A stretch of 64,000 nucleotides of DNA from Karalla daura. Its lineage: Eukaryota > Chordata > Actinopteri > Chaetodontiformes > Leiognathidae. Under the pieces are notes generated by a model. The model saw nothing but the letters and a program-made list of their open reading frames with translations. It searched no databases and was not told the DNA's origin. Positions within the stretch are counted from its first letter, which is position 1. Each line of letters opens with the position of its first letter. Location of the stretch: positions 26,771,957-26,835,956 of the forward strand of contig CM055189.1 in assembly GCA_029224185.1 (NCBI GenBank), given 5' to 3'. Below are positions 1 through 51,759 of this stretch, in pieces. The translations under genes were made by a program, and so were the position numbers.

Positions 1-387
1 AGAGAACGATGCATATTCTGTTTGCCTTCTGTTCTCAGGCTGGGAGCAGAGAATCTGAGATTTTATAAGAGTGAAGACAGGGGTTGTCGATTGTTTCACA
101 TGCTACAGTCACTCAAACTCATTCTGCGTTTAGCCCGATGACCTCTGGGAGGATGGGTGACCCCTGCTTCGGTTCATAGCGACCCTCCTGAAACAGCAGC
201 TAGCTTGTGAATCAGTGGGTTCAGCCATAAGTCTTACATAAGTCCTGCAGTGGGAATCACAACTATGGCTCAAATCAGACCTGAGAAAACCAGCACATCA
301 AAACTTATGTGAAATAGCCACGTGCACACGCGATCTGACATTTCTCTCTACCAGTATTCCAAAGTCAGCCCCAGCACGGACGTATAC
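1..387. other. Probable last intron of alkbh5, no gene seen
   Basis: This stretch follows the donor site of the third alkbh5 coding exon (CACAG then GTATAC, reading the minus strand). I looked for the conserved C-terminal exon of ALKBH5 (the part after DAAHR) and did not find it, so that exon probably lies beyond the left edge. No repeat or RNA gene is evident. Confidence 0.6.
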
Positions 388-1493
388 CTGTGAGCAGCAT
401 CCGGGTCGGCCTTGCGGCGAGAGCGCTTAGCTTTCAGAGGAGCGGGCCTCTCTGCAGGGAAGGAGCTCAGCGCACTGTCAGAGTCCAGTCGGGGGGCGTC
501 GGGTCTGGTCCTGGGGAGCAACAAAGGCGGGGCTACAATTACCGCGTGGACAGTGGAGATTTCATTCGACATGCTCCTACAGTGACAGTGCGGTGGCACA
601 CTTTCTCAGGATGATCACTGCCCGTCTCTCCTTGATGTCCTGGGGTCTGATGCAGTGGGTGATGTCATCAGCGGCGTAGCCACTGAGGAGGAGAACACAC
701 TTTGAGCAACAGACACACACACGCACACACAGACAGACAACTGTTGACCCAGTGCATGGACAAGCCACCTGAGCACGGTCACGCTCCCTCGCCTCACAGG
801 CAGGATGAACACGGGTTCCGACACCCTGATGGGCTTGAACTGGAAGCGGCAGCCGAAGCACAGCGCGCTGTCACTGAAGAAGGACACGGAGACGATGGGC
901 CGAGCGAAGATGTGCAGGGGGTCAACGTGTGAGACGATGCAGCCGCCCGGCTGGTAATCATTGATGACGGCGCTGTTGACAAAGCCCTCTGGGATCACCC
1001 CAGTGGACACCAGACGCTTGATGACCAGCTCCTCCACCCAGCTGGGGATCTCATCCACCTCTCCCTTGCGATAGAGCCTCTCCTGGCCCGGACCGCGCTT
1101 CTCCAGCTGGGAGCCGTACGTGTAGCCCTCCCCGAAGAAGTACTTGTTGCGGAGCGGGGCTCTGTCCACGGTGTGCTCCCGGTAGAGACCAGCCTCTCCC
1201 TGGGCCACCACGTCGTCGATCTTCTCCTCGATTAGGGCGCACTCCTCCGGGCTGAAGATCCTCTTCTGCAGGATGCTGCTCCGCACCCTGCGGGCCTCCT
1301 GCTCCCGCTGCTCCGCGCTGTCATCGCTCTGCTCGTACTCCTCGTCGTCCGACTCGCGGAACTTGCGCTTCCGAGCCTTACCGTTCCTGTTCCCGTTGCC
1401 GGCCCCGTCCATGTAGTCGCTCTTGTCCTCGTCCCGGTGTGGAGTCATGGACTTGAGCTTCTCCCTCAGGTCCGAGTATCCGCTGGCTGCCAT
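388..1493 (-). CDS. alkbh5: RNA demethylase ALKBH5, partial (3' end outside window)
   Basis: Fe(II)/2-oxoglutarate dioxygenase of the AlkB family that removes the methyl group of N6-methyladenosine in nuclear RNA. Three exons join in frame: 769-1493 (starts at ATG 1493), 602-682 and 388-510; the last exon is missing. The protein starts MAASGYSDLREKLKSM, as in vertebrate ALKBH5, then has a charged linker (about residues 18-75) and the catalytic core. Metal ligands are visible as H189-x-D191 (in IVSHVDPLH) and H251 (in DDITHCIRP), with R262 as the expected 2-oxoglutarate contact; spacing equals human H204/D206/H266/R277. Other conserved blocks are EHTVDRAPLRNKYFFGEGYT and SVSFFSDSALCFGC. The C-terminal KADPDAAHR is also present. 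Downstream neighbour in mammals is likewise MYO15A. Identity is very secure; the exon borders rest on GT/AG and phase. Confidence 0.97.
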
Positions 1494-2130
1494 GTCTGGC
1501 TACAAGTCCTGCCCCACTGCAGAGCGAGCTGGGCTTCTGGTTAGCAGGCAGCCTGGACCATGGCAGCTCGGGGAACTGGAACAGCTGCTGGCTGGAGTCG
1601 TGTCTGAGGACAGAGGCAGCGCTCAAGCAGACCTCTCACTGTCACTCACCCACCGCTCGCAGCTAGCTAACAGTAGCTAGGCTGCCGTGCAGAGCTGGGG
1701 GTGGGGGCACTGGTCTGGCAGCCCGGGGAAGCCCAGCGGCGGCAGGGGCTCTCCGCCAGTTGTTCCAGGTAGCAGAGTGGGGCCGGGCTGGAACGGGCGC
1801 AGCGTCGGCTCCGACACACGCTGAACGGAGAAGCTAAGTGAGCTAGCCGAGGCCGGAGCTGAGCCTTAGCCGGGCTGGGTCTGACCGCTGCCGCCTGCAA
1901 ATGCCCGGACCCAGCGCAGCAACATTTCACACGGCACGTCCGGAGGCTCCGGAGGAACGGCCGCCAGGTTTTATCGCCAGCCGTGCGGGGAAAGCATGTC
2001 GCCGGGCACGGTCACTTTACACCCTTCCAAAGCAAAGTGTCTGGGAGAAAGGGGAGCTGGAATACACTCGTGGAAAGAGCCTACATGGCAGCGCAGGCGC
2101 ACCGAGGGAGGGCCGCTCACGTGACCCCGA
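1494..2130 (-). promoter_or_regulatory. CpG-rich promoter and 5' UTR region of alkbh5
   Basis: GC-rich, CpG-containing DNA directly upstream of the alkbh5 ATG. No TATA box is obvious, as expected for a housekeeping CpG-island promoter. Short ORFs here (for example 1423-1680 on the plus strand) look like chance frames in GC-rich DNA. The exact transcription start cannot be placed. Confidence 0.6.
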
Positions 2131-2138
2131 ACCTGAGA

Positions 2139-2370
2139 CACACACGCACGCACGCACGCACACGCACACACACACGCACACACGTACATTGAAGGCCCCT
2201 TGCCTTTTTGTTTAATAATAATTATTATCTTAGCATTTTGTTTGGACAAAACTCTTGTCACTTACACAAACATACACACAAACGGAGAAATAACCCATAT
2301 ATTTGATTCTGAATACACACACACACATACACACACACACATACACACACACACACACACACACGCACAC
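2139..2370. repeat. CA microsatellites between alkbh5 and myo15a
   Basis: Two CA-rich tracts (2139-2186, interrupted by CG steps as CACG units, and 2314-2370) in the spacer between the alkbh5 promoter and the myo15a 3' end. Between them is AT-rich unique sequence. No gene is visible. Confidence 0.85.
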
Positions 2371-2589
2371 AAATGTGTGTGATTCCCACGGGCTTGGAGG
2401 ACTGCATTTATATGATTTTGCAATGACTAAAATGACTAAATTAGCATATTAACTTATCTGGGCTAAATAAAAGCATATATTGCTGATAATTATCACCACA
2501 ATTGAAGTAAAAGCCATTACTCTGGTCTAACAGGCTGAACCAGGTGAAATCAGTTGATTGACGGGATCAGGAAATAAACTTTAGCCGCA

Positions 2590-2924
2590 CAGTGCATAAT
2601 TTCAGTTTTTTTATTTTGACAAAATACTTCTTTACAAAACAAGAAAGTCGATGATTAAATACAAGTGTGTGTACAAACAGGTCTTTCAGAAAATCAATAA
2701 AAAAACATTTTCTTTGACTGTTATAAAACTTGGTACTAACAGAGCATATACCTTTAATGCTTCCTTACAGGTTAACAGACACTGTACAGATAAAACAAGC
2801 TTTAAGGTGTCCAAGAGATATAAATGTTCACTGAATATCCAAATAATCTCAAGCTAGTTAATGAGCGGTTTGTCTGACATGTGTGTGAGTATATGTGTGT
2901 GCACTGATATAGGCTACAACTATG
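2590..2924 (-). promoter_or_regulatory. myo15a 3' UTR with poly(A) signal
   Basis: Sequence after the myo15a stop codon (TAA at 2925-2927). The first good AATAAA on the minus strand is at 2610-2615, so cleavage is probable near 2590-2600, giving a short 3' UTR of roughly 330 nt. The end is inferred from the signal only. Confidence 0.55.
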
Positions 2925-42294
<39,370 letters not shown>

Positions 42295-43219
42295 TTTGAC
42301 AAGTGACTAGGAGCACACCATGCCCACTCTTCAGGATGCAATACTGTAAATATTCAAAGATAGACATTACACATTTCATACATTATACACACAGTTCAAC
42401 ATGAAAGAATAGGTTATGATATGTTAAAAAAATATCTGCCATCTGACCTTTGGAAGATTTGTGGGGTTAGATGTGTCTCTTTTGCTTTATGCCAGCACTA
42501 TATGCAGATTTAGTATTTTTATTAGGACAGATCCACCCGGCCAAAGCAGTTGTGCACTGCCCGGATGTGGTCCCCATGTAGACTCCTATTGAAAAAAGTA
42601 AACGCACACATAAACTCATGGCACAGCAGTCAAGAGACTAGCTATCCACTGGCTAACCAAAATCACTAATCTTAATCCCATATATATCTAAATATACTTG
42701 CTGATCTGATGAATTATCAGGCTTAACTTCACTGTAAACTGTAAACAGCGTTGTGCTGGTTTTACTAATTTCCACACAGTATGTCATCCGTGCATTTGCT
42801 TAATGCCAAACAGCATGCGACCATTAAAAAGACACAAACATATCATGCAACTGTAAACTCTACTCAGTCTATTCTCCAAAGCCTTCTCTTGCAGATCTGA
42901 TGTGAAAGACAGAATTCCTGTAGCAGTGTCACACTGTATTGAGAGCACGCTCTCCATTATAGTCACCTCCACATTCAGTGGCCAACAGAGGTCAAGTGGT
43001 TGCCAGAATCTTGGTAGTCTTGAAATCAGTTTTGTCCTTGTAAGAGGTCTCTTCCTTAGTAGTTGAAGAAAGTCAAATGAAAAAAAATAAAAGCAAACTC
43101 CCAGGCAAAGTGGTCAGATCCTACTTTAACCTACCCTGTCCTCCGTTCCTTAGTAGAACACATTCCCTCACTCAACACAGCACTCTACTCACATTGCCCT
43201 CCTCAGAGTGTGTGACGGC

Positions 43220-43250
<31 letters not shown>

Positions 43251-44500
43251 AAGGAGAAGGAGAGGAGGGCAGATGGGTTGGCTGTTTGTGGGTGTGTGTG
43301 CGAGTCTCCATGTGCATATATGTGTATGTGTTTGCGCATATGAGAAGTTCCTTATGGCGAGCTGTAGAAGGAGTCTTAATTTGTCATTTGGCACTACAGG
43401 TGAAACCTGAGAACTCTGGGCAGCTGAGGGGGCGGGGCATAAATAATACAAAAGTCTACAAGAGGGAAGAGACAGAAAGAGAGACAGGCATAGGATGCAG
43501 AGGATAAGTTTGACAGACAGTAAGATGTTGTTAAATGAACAAACATTCAGTTATTAACAGTCTCCAATTCCTGTCTCATTGATGTGCTTTATGTACATTT
43601 ATGAATGAAAGAACTTGACCAGGCAACGCTATCTGACCTTGAATCTACTCATCTTGTTTCTGCTGAGTTTCATATGCTCTTGGTTATGTGTGAATAAACC
43701 TTAAATTATAGTATAATAGTGTCTGCATGAGCAATGCAGGCATCCACCAATGTATGTCCAGGTATGCAACAGCAAGAGGAGGACAGCCAAGAGAAACACT
43801 CACTTGTTCGATATGTGACGTCTTCACTCTAGGTATCAATAACAGAGGAATGACTCTCTTGAGCACACATATGCACACACACACACACACGCACACACCG
43901 ACTCACACCCACACACATACAGCCAGCAAAGGATCAGTAACAGGGCTGTGATTATTAGTGCCATCAACCAAATTATTCCTCTTCTAGTGGGCAGGAGTCG
44001 GATTGCCAGATCTGTCTTCTGACAGAGTATAGGTGTTGGGTTGCCAGATCCTGATCTTTTGGTCTCAGTGTGTAAGTCTATCTGATCATTACCAACCACC
44101 AAAGAGGACATGTAGTGCGTGTGCCTGTGTGCATAGTGTGTTTATTTACAGTTACATCTTTGAGCGGGTGGACGTGCATTAGAAAAGATGGCGAGCAGGA
44201 TGACAGATGGCTTTTTCCTGGTTTTCCCAAGGTTTCTCACTGTATATTTGCCTTTGAAGCAGAATGAAAAGATCCTATCAAACGTGAAAAGCTCTGAGAT
44301 ACAGCCAGTCTCCCACTCCCCAAAGCAATCGCTGCTGGCAGGTGGTCCTCTGTCTTTTGATAGAATTTGTAGAGCAGAGACAAAACACAGAAACCAGGAT
44401 GTGTGCCCCGGAGAGAAAAAGCAGACAGAGGTGAGCTTGTTGAGGCCTCATCTAAAGTATGAAGGTCCTTATGGGGGAGCAGTAGACCATCTTTGTCACT

Positions 44501-44562
<62 letters not shown>

Positions 44563-44639
44563 CCAGAGAAATCTGCTGCTATCTAGTGGAGCAGGATTAC
44601 ACCTGCAGCACTCAAAATAACATGGTTGTAGTTTTCACG
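42295..44639 (-). other. Upstream of myo15a ATG: 5' UTR border and intron-like DNA
   Basis: A minus-strand AG (GCTCCTAG) at 42307-42308 lies 13 nt before the ATG and is a candidate acceptor for a non-coding leader exon. The rest shows no gene. It carries TG/CA microsatellites (43215-43247, 43876-43918) and a compound (AC)n(AG)n tract at 44505-44560. Confidence 0.45.
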
Positions 44640-45790
44640 CCTTCGGCAAGTTTTAGATACGCCCCCGAAACAAGCAGTTCTCTCATCAGTTTGCTTCGCA
44701 TTGCCTAAAACTTGAGTGGCCTCAAGTTGCTCTTCGGCGACAACCTTCATACTGCGAGACGCGTTGAGCGACCAAGGCGTCTTGCGACGGACGCTGCAGG
44801 AGCCCGTGGAACATACCTGTCCACCGGCGCACTGGTGTGGCTCATGTCACCGGAGATCCGTAGTCACGTTTGCCCATCCTCTTACCGGCCCGCGGGACAA
44901 GGAACACTGTGTCAAGTACGTCCAACAGTGTGTTTAGTGAGTCTTGCCCCTTGCACAGTCCGGCAGGTTCGTTCCGGCGGGGGTCGCTCTCAGTCGTGGG
45001 AACCCGGGATGAATATTTCACGAGTGCTATTCTTCGTCCAGCGCCCGCGGGCTTAAGTTCCACAGTCCGGGGAGAGGTGATAAGCCCTGCGGGTGGGAAG
45101 TGTGTTCATACACGGCCATGCGCAATAATAGTAGTAATTAAGCCCGGGCTGGCTCAATTAGGGAGCATTAAATTCATGAATGACTGTTTCAAAGTAAACG
45201 GTGGCGCATCTTACGCCTTAAAATCCCACTATGTTTGCCTGACGGTGCAGCGACAGAGCCTGGCTCTAATGATTTGCTGGCTTAATGAAAGAGCGGATGG
45301 ATTATTTCCAAGCGTGTGAGTTTTTGTGTGTGTGTGTGTGTGTGCGCGCCACACAGGAAGTGGCGTTCGCTGAGTCGGTGTGTATGGCTGTGGGTGTTTA
45401 ATATTTCCTCCATGCTCGGCGGAAAAGTGTGTCATCAGATGGCTCAAGGGGTAAATGGAGCGTAGAGGATGAAGGTGAGAGCCGTGAGAGGGAGACGCGC
45501 CGCGAAAGCGTCTCCACGTGAGCAGTCCTCCCGGTGGCCGCCAGATGGACCCGGCCGACAGCGGACCAGCGGAGGCAGCCGCTAGCAGCGGTGCGGAGAG
45601 CCGGGCTGTCTCGGCTCCTCTGGATGCACTCCAAACCCCCGCGACCTTGCCATCCGCCCAGTGTGAGCGGCTGCTCCGCGTCCACCCTGGTCGCGGCTTT
45701 GATGCCGAACCAACCGCGGACTGCCACGATGCTGTCCGATGAGAGAGAGGAGGAGGCCTTCGAGGGACGTTGAGTGATGCTCCTGAGAAC
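44640..45790. promoter_or_regulatory. CpG-rich block, candidate myo15a promoter and leader exon
   Basis: GC- and CpG-rich DNA in AT-rich surroundings. On the minus strand GGTGGACAG is followed by GTATGTTCC (exon end 44817), a strong donor that could splice to the acceptor at 42307, giving a non-coding first exon as in mammalian MYO15A. On the plus strand GAGGATGAAG-GTGAGAGCC at 45474 is also donor-like. ORFs here (plus 45518-45742, minus 45398-45727) overlap on opposite strands and have no recognisable domain. Contains a short GT repeat at 45327-45345. Confidence 0.5.
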
Positions 45791-47574
45791 TCGAGAGACT
45801 TGAACCGGGTGCTCGGTTGGCAGGGTTAGGGGTTGATGTCTTTGATGGAGTGCTGCTGGCTCCCAGCGTGGCGGTCGGTGCTATGGTGCAACCTGACAGC
45901 CCCTTCCCTCAACCAACAACACAGAGCACTTCCCTCATTTGTTGCCCAGGCAATTTACGTAAATGTTTAAAAACGCAAAGTAAATAATCCCAAACCTCAG
46001 ATAATCTCTCTTTTGGTCGCACTATTCGAAAGAATCAAAGATTCCCAGTCCGAGTTTAGGAAAACAGAACCAATGTTTTTTTTGTTTTTTTAACAAAATC
46101 TGTATTTTTTTCTGACTTTCCACTAATTTTTCTTCTTGTAAATCATTTTGTCATTTAAATTAGTCACTTGTTAAACATTTAACTGAAACAGTATTAAAAA
46201 AAAACAGTTTTTAATGCTTGATGTGGCCAAAACAGACAGGCAGGCATGCAACACTGACTGGCTATGGAGTTGATTTGATGCATGGCAGCAGGGGGTATCA
46301 CTCTTTCTCTCTGAACAAATGGTGCTATTTGGTAACTATTTTGTTCTTTGTGAAAGCTAGTGTTACCTGAATGATTAGTTTTTTTTAAGGCAATGCTCCT
46401 GGAGATTGCTGCCCCTATACACTTCGCCCAGGACTGTTTAACAGTAAATATCTATAATGCTTGGCATGTTCCAGGCTTCCTGTCTAGCTATGGGCTCTGT
46501 GAATCGTTCAAGAAAAGTAATGGCTTTATCCTGCAGGCATAAGCTACTTTTTTGAATAACACAGCAAAGCCTTCTATCAGAAAGGTGCTGATGCTTCTAC
46601 AGTAAAACTGGTGCAAACCCATATGTCATGGGAGACCTATTTTGTTATTTGAGAATGAGAATTTAATGCATAATAAAGAAATAATTAAAACAAAGAGGTT
46701 TTCCCACAGCCAGGCTCTGCTGGTTGGACACCGAGCAATACTATACATCAATTAGTGGGTAGAGTTAGAGAGTGGAAGAGTTTGCTTAGTCTGGAGCTGC
46801 AGCAGCCTCCCGGAAACACCATATCTGTAGCAGGTCAGGGAGCGGCGGGCGAGAACTCTCTAATGGAATAAGACAGACCCGTGCAGGTGAGACTTGTCTC
46901 TTTGTTTACGAGAGCAAAGGGGATAGAATACAAACGATAGGTTGGTGGGGAGATGAATGGGTAGATGGATAGACAGATAAAGGCAATAAAGCAGCAGGGC
47001 ACATTCATCCACTTCCATTTGATGGAGGCTCCACCTGGATAGGCAGATAGTGGAGCAGGGAGGCTGCAGAGATTGTGAGGTTCCTGCTGTGTGTCCATCA
47101 GTTTCAAATAATTCCTGCTGCTGCTGAAGTGTCCTTGAGTCACATGTTGAACCCCTGCTTGCTTAGAGACACACCTGACTGCTGTTGCAGAGTAAAGTAC
47201 CATGAATTAGTTCCTTCCTTACAAAAAGCTGCTTCTGTGCATCTGTTGTTTACTCAGAGTTAAGGCACTTAGGAATTCTCTGCCCTCAGAAAAAATATGG
47301 TGTGGACCTCTCTATCCCAGGATTACCCCTGGATAGTTGCTACTTTTTAATGACTTTATTATTACCATGATTTTATGTATTCATGATGTTTTTTCTCCAT
47401 TTTTCTGTTTTCAGTGTTCTTGACAGTGCCTGATGTAATATACCCAATTTTTTTCTTCTTTACAATGTGAATTATGTATTATCATTTGCCTCACTGACAT
47501 TTCTCTGATTTGCATCCTGATGAAACCATAGCAGGCTACTCAAAATCATGTTGGTATATGTCAGATTGCAAGAA
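45791..47574. other. AT-rich intergenic DNA, nothing recognised
   Basis: Mostly AT-rich sequence with poly(T)/poly(A) runs. Short ORFs only, with no domain or conserved motif. No clear splice-site pair with coding sequence between. Confidence 0.6.
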
Positions 47575-48165
47575 CATGTTCAATTAAAGCTGCAAGCAAG
47601 TGTGAACGGGACCTTGCAGTGGACCTGCCGAAGTACTGGCAACCACTGACAAATACTGTCATTCGGACAATACATTCGGACAGTACTTAAAATGGTGTCC
47701 ACCCGCTGCAGAGCCCTATTTAGAGGTTTGAGGGTGGTTTCGGACACAACCGTAGTGATACTGGCTTCTGCTCTACACTAAATGGCTGCTATCACATTAC
47801 GCTGGCTGCTTTACGTGATTCATGTCTGTTACTGGCATTGATTTTATCAATTGATATTCATGTCGGTTTTATATGGAAACATAAGTCATGTACCAATTTT
47901 TCGTGCACTATATGAGTTTCCAGTGCCACAAGAAGTAATAGACCAATTATTTATTTATTATTTTGTATTTGTGTTTTGTACCTGTAGTATTTTCAGCATT
48001 TTTCAGATTTGTCAGATCTGTCCCCTGTCACTACAGTGGCTGCTATGGACACTACGTCCCTGATAAGATTCTGACTGTCTTGCGGTTTGCTCCATCTGAC
48101 AGATCAAACACTCCCCGTGCATATGTTGTGTCTCGGATCAGTCTCCAGTGAACATTTATTTCCAT
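47575..48165 (+). repeat. Decayed fish interspersed repeat (AAGCTGCAAGCA type)
   Basis: TCAATTAAAGCTGCAAGCAA followed by GTGTGAACGGGACCTTGCA matches the opening of a repeat very common in fish genomes (AGCTGCAAGCAGCGATGAACGGG as I recall it). The following sequence is repetitive-looking but has no ORF of note. Family assignment open. Confidence 0.5.
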
Positions 48166-48173
48166 AACGAGTG

Positions 48174-48250
48174 TACAGTATTCCCTCGCTTCTTGCGGTT
48201 AATGTGTTCCGGGGCCCCCCGCACTAAACGACAAGACAATTACAACATCT
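48174..48250 (+). mobile_element. Possible pogo/Tigger-like terminal sequence
   Basis: ACAGTATTCCCTCGCTTCTT then GCGGTTAATGTGTTCC resembles the terminal inverted repeats of pogo/Tigger-type elements, which start CAGT...CCTCG...GCGGTT. The matching inverted end was not found within 600 nt, so this may be a solo end. Confidence 0.35.
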
Positions 48251-49530
48251 TGTTGATTAGTTAGGAGGCTAGGTTAGGATTGTTGTGAAATTAAATATGT
48301 TGTGCTGTCAAGTCGGGTACTTTTTATATTGAAAAGTGACTGACTTCTGCCAGATATCTCATTTGGATTATTCTGACTTTCGGCTACAATGTATTGAATG
48401 CTATGGAAATTGCCCGCCAGTCCTCCATAGATGCTGTTGGTGACGTATTTCCATGTTTCCTCCTCTCCACAGAGAGAGAGACAAAGGCAGGAATCGCCAC
48501 TAAACTAGTACTAATAAATGCATGTATTTATGATACCTTTCTCATGAAACAAACGTATGTCATAGTTATACATGTTTCTTTGAATATTGACATTGACAAG
48601 AATATTGACTTGATTATTGATAGATGGGTTTTTTTGACCCTGATGAAATACCTAGTGAGGACATCATTCTGGCACACACAAAACAATAGATTAGTGCCAT
48701 TCCTGTGAGACTGGGTTGGTAGGAGAGATCCGATTGCTGTACAGCAACATTCCTGTGAGTTTGGCTTTACTTTTAATGGCTGGTTAACCCTATGAAACTT
48801 TATGAAATTTAGTAATTTATAATAAAAGTTGAATGACTGAGTAAAAATGGAACTTTTGTATTTGTCTTCTTCCAAAGAGGATATAGGGACCTGCAGAAGA
48901 ATGAAAATGCTGTTTCTCTCACTGAAACATTTTATACACAATGTCAAATCAGAACTACATGAAAATAAAAGATGAACTAAATGGAAAATAAGATTAAGAT
49001 AATACAAAGTGAACATATACACAAAAGTGTCAGCAGTGCAATATTGTCCAATGGTAGCAGCTTGTAATGGTGAGGGAATGTATGAGTCTCTTGTGCAAAA
49101 CCCCTTGTGAGAACTCAGGTGAACATGAACACCTCTCTGTAAGTTTCAGAAATTGGTTGCCATACCTAAATATTTGTGATGTTTCTCCACTTTCAAAAAT
49201 CTCATGAGAACAAATTGGAGAATGTGACCATATTTCTCCAAATGGCTCTTTGACATAATGAGACAAGCAGCAAGAATATATCTCTTCCTCCTGGGTGTAA
49301 TAAACAGAGGATTTCACTCATCTCTGCTTTAGATCTACTTCACTCTTGAGCATGTGGGAGCAAAATGGCGAGGTGAAATTATGTTATATTTTACACAGTA
49401 GGTGATAATTTGATAATCAGGAACCATATGCTTATATATTAGGTTGGTGTTGAGGCATGTACAGAACACATGTCTTAACACTGGGTTGGAAAAAGATGTC
49501 CAAAAATATAATGGTAAATCCATCCATCAA
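48251..49530. other. AT-rich intergenic DNA, no gene seen
   Basis: Long AT-rich tract. The longest open frame (48528-49022, minus) is rich in Cys, Phe, Ile and Ser with no domain and looks like a chance frame. Confidence 0.55.
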
Positions 49531-49539
49531 TTATTATCT

Positions 49540-49880
49540 CACTCGCTTGACCCCCACTGCTGTCACAGTGATCAGCTGGTGACCATCTCCAGTTCATACA
49601 GGGTGAAGGGATGGAATACATCCTGGTTTCCAGTGCTTCACAGGATACATTCACACCTAGGGACAGTGAAGCCTCCACTTGACCTTGACCATGTTTTTGT
49701 TTTGTGGGAGGAAAGTGGAGTACCTGGAGCAAACCCATACACACACACACACACACAGGGAAAACATTGAACACAAACTCCACCAGGGACCCTGGGTGGC
49801 CTGGGGCAGAACGCAGACCCACATCCTTCTTGCTGTGAGGCTACAACATGAACCAGATTGGCATGGGGTCTGGCGAGTTT
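49540..49880 (-). repeat. Interspersed repeat, minus orientation
   Basis: Reads as the reverse complement of the element at 34.8-35.2 kb: GTGGGAGGAAAGTGGAGTAC, CTGGAGCAAACCCATAC, GGGAAAACATTGAACACAAA CTCCA, and CTTCTTGCTGTGAGGCTACA. Preceded by GATCAGCTGGTGACCATCTC CAG and TTCACACCTAGGGACAGTG. A short CA repeat has grown inside it. Confidence 0.6.
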
Positions 49881-50219
49881 TTTGAAAAATGTTCAAAATC
49901 AAAGCAGACCAAATCAATCATTATGTGGCCTCTTTTTTAGGGTGCCATGCATGTTAAATTCATTTATAAATCAATCAGATTAAAATTATGAATAACAAAA
50001 TAATGAAATAAAATGTATAATTAAAACATGGCCAGGGTCCCACATGACTGGGCTGCCTTATTCAGCTTCTCTCATACCCAGTAAAGATCTGAAAGGAGAG
50101 AAAGAAATCAATGTAGCGTTGACATTATTTAATTGGTCCCTGCCCCTGCATCTTGGGGAAAAAAAGGCCTCAAAATCACTGAAACATTTTTGGAGTGAGA
50201 CCAAGCAATAGAAGCAGTA

Positions 50220-50725
50220 GGTAGGTGTAGTAGTACAAAAACAAGTTTTAGTAGTCAGCGTACAGGTCAGCAATAGGTAGGCTGTGTACAAAGGCAAACA
50301 AGCCAGAGGGGTTCAGGCAGGCAGCCAGAAGTCCAAAACAAGCTGGGTTCAAAATCACTAATAAAAGCAAGTGGTAGATATATGAAATAAGATTACAGAC
50401 AAATGACATGTGATGAGTGCTAAGCAGTTAAATCATAGTGCAGATGCTTCATACTCATAGTGGTGAAGACATGAAGATTGGCAAAGGGTCTGTGAGTGGA
50501 AGTGTTACAAATGTAAGTACAGTATAGATGAAAATCAATCATTGTATTCTTTAACAAAGTAACTCACTATTTTGGCAGAAGCGAAATAATCGAGTAGGAG
50601 TAATAACAGAAAAGAGGATTATAGTAGTGAAAAGGCAGGATAGGAGTTGGAAACAGGTAGGCAGTCAGCGGAGGCAAACAAAACCAAGGGATCAGGCTGG
50701 CAGCCAAAGTCTAAAAACTAGCCAT
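50220..50725. repeat. Direct duplication of a ~100-nt repeat segment
   Basis: 50265-50345 (GTCAGCAATAGGTAGGCTGT, AAAGGCAAACAAGCCAGAGG, GGCAGGCAGCCAGAAGTCCA AAA) and 50645-50720 (GGTAGGCAGTCAGCGGAGGC, AAACAAAACCAAGGGATCAG, GGCTGGCAGCCAAAGTCTAA AAA) are diverged copies in the same orientation, about 380 nt apart. Probably one interspersed family; function unknown. Confidence 0.5.
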
Positions 50726-50899
50726 GCTTGATTTCTTAAAACCTTCAGTTCTGTACAAAATTTGGTTTGGTTTGTGGAATGTGAAGAACTCAGATGTTCA
50801 TTCCTTCATTACATTATATTTCTGCATATTCCAGCATATATTTTTGCGTATGTGCATACTCATTCATTCAAATAGATATCAATAAAATACAGCAATTAA

Positions 50900-51060
50900 A
50901 TAATAGAAATCGTGCGTGCGTGTGTGTGTGCGTGTGCATGCACATACAAACTCCACACAGCAAGGCCTTCAGTGCAACAAGGATTTGACTGCAGGACCTA
51001 CTTGCTGGGAGGCAACAGTGCTATCCACCTGCCTAAAATGTCACCAGGAACGGTGATGTC
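50900..51060 (-). repeat. Short interspersed repeat remnant
   Basis: CGTGTGTGTGTGCGTGTGCA is followed by ACATACAAACTCCACACAGC, GCAGGACCTACTTGCTGGGA GGCAACAGTGCTATCCACC, the same end seen in the 49540-49880 copy. Confidence 0.55.
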
Positions 51061-51169
51061 AATGCAGTGGTACACTGTCATCAATAATTTTCACCTTTTT
51101 TCACATCATCTGAACATATCGCTATATAAAAAGCAATCGTGTGATTTCGGTCATTAATGACAGAATCAG

Positions 51170-51750
51170 AGATGTGTGGTTGTAAAGACTACAGTCACAC
51201 ATTATCAAACTGTGCCCATGCAAACTGGAGAATACCCACATGCTCTAAACATTTTTGTATGTCTACAGTTTCAAGATACAACGTTGCAGATACAAGGCGG
51301 CAGGCCTCCCTGTAGCATCCCTGCAAGACTGCTGAGGACCTGTGCAGTGGAATTCTCATATTACTTATTACATTCATTATAACATTACTTTGTTTTATTA
51401 CTGATTATTATGAACATTCACTACCTATTCTATGTGTATTATTATTACTATTCATTAGTAATAGATTATTGTTACTATCATTGTTATTATTGCATGTGTT
51501 TATGCTGCAATGTGTTTTATATGTATGCTACTATTACTTATTTTATTAATTTTGTTGTATTATTCTTATTAACATTATATTATCATAATCATATTATTGC
51601 TACTATCAATGTTGTTATTGTTATATGTGTTTTATGTGTAAAATGTGTTTTTTATATGTACACTACTTTGACACCTATTTTTTTTCGGGATAAGTGAAGT
51701 ATATCTATTCTATTCTATTCTATTCTATTCTATTCTATTCTATTCAGCAC
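51170..51750 (+). mobile_element. Non-LTR retrotransposon 3' region with (TATTC)n tail
   Basis: Very AT-rich region with repeated TTATTATTAT, then CTACTTTGACACCTATTTTT, TTCGGGATAAGTGAAGTATA TC and a pentamer tail (TATTC)n at 51703-51744. Same layout as the copy at 16640-16845, in the same orientation. No ORF. Confidence 0.55.
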
Positions 51751-51759
51751 TGACATTAA

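Noticed and set aside
45398..45773. ORFs on both strands in the CpG block at 45.4-45.8 kb
   Set aside because: Overlapping frames in GC-rich DNA, no domain, no splice-supported continuation; kept only as promoter-like DNA.
48528..49022. 164-codon minus ORF in AT-rich DNA
   Set aside because: Cys/Phe/Ile-rich composition, no motif; likely chance frame.
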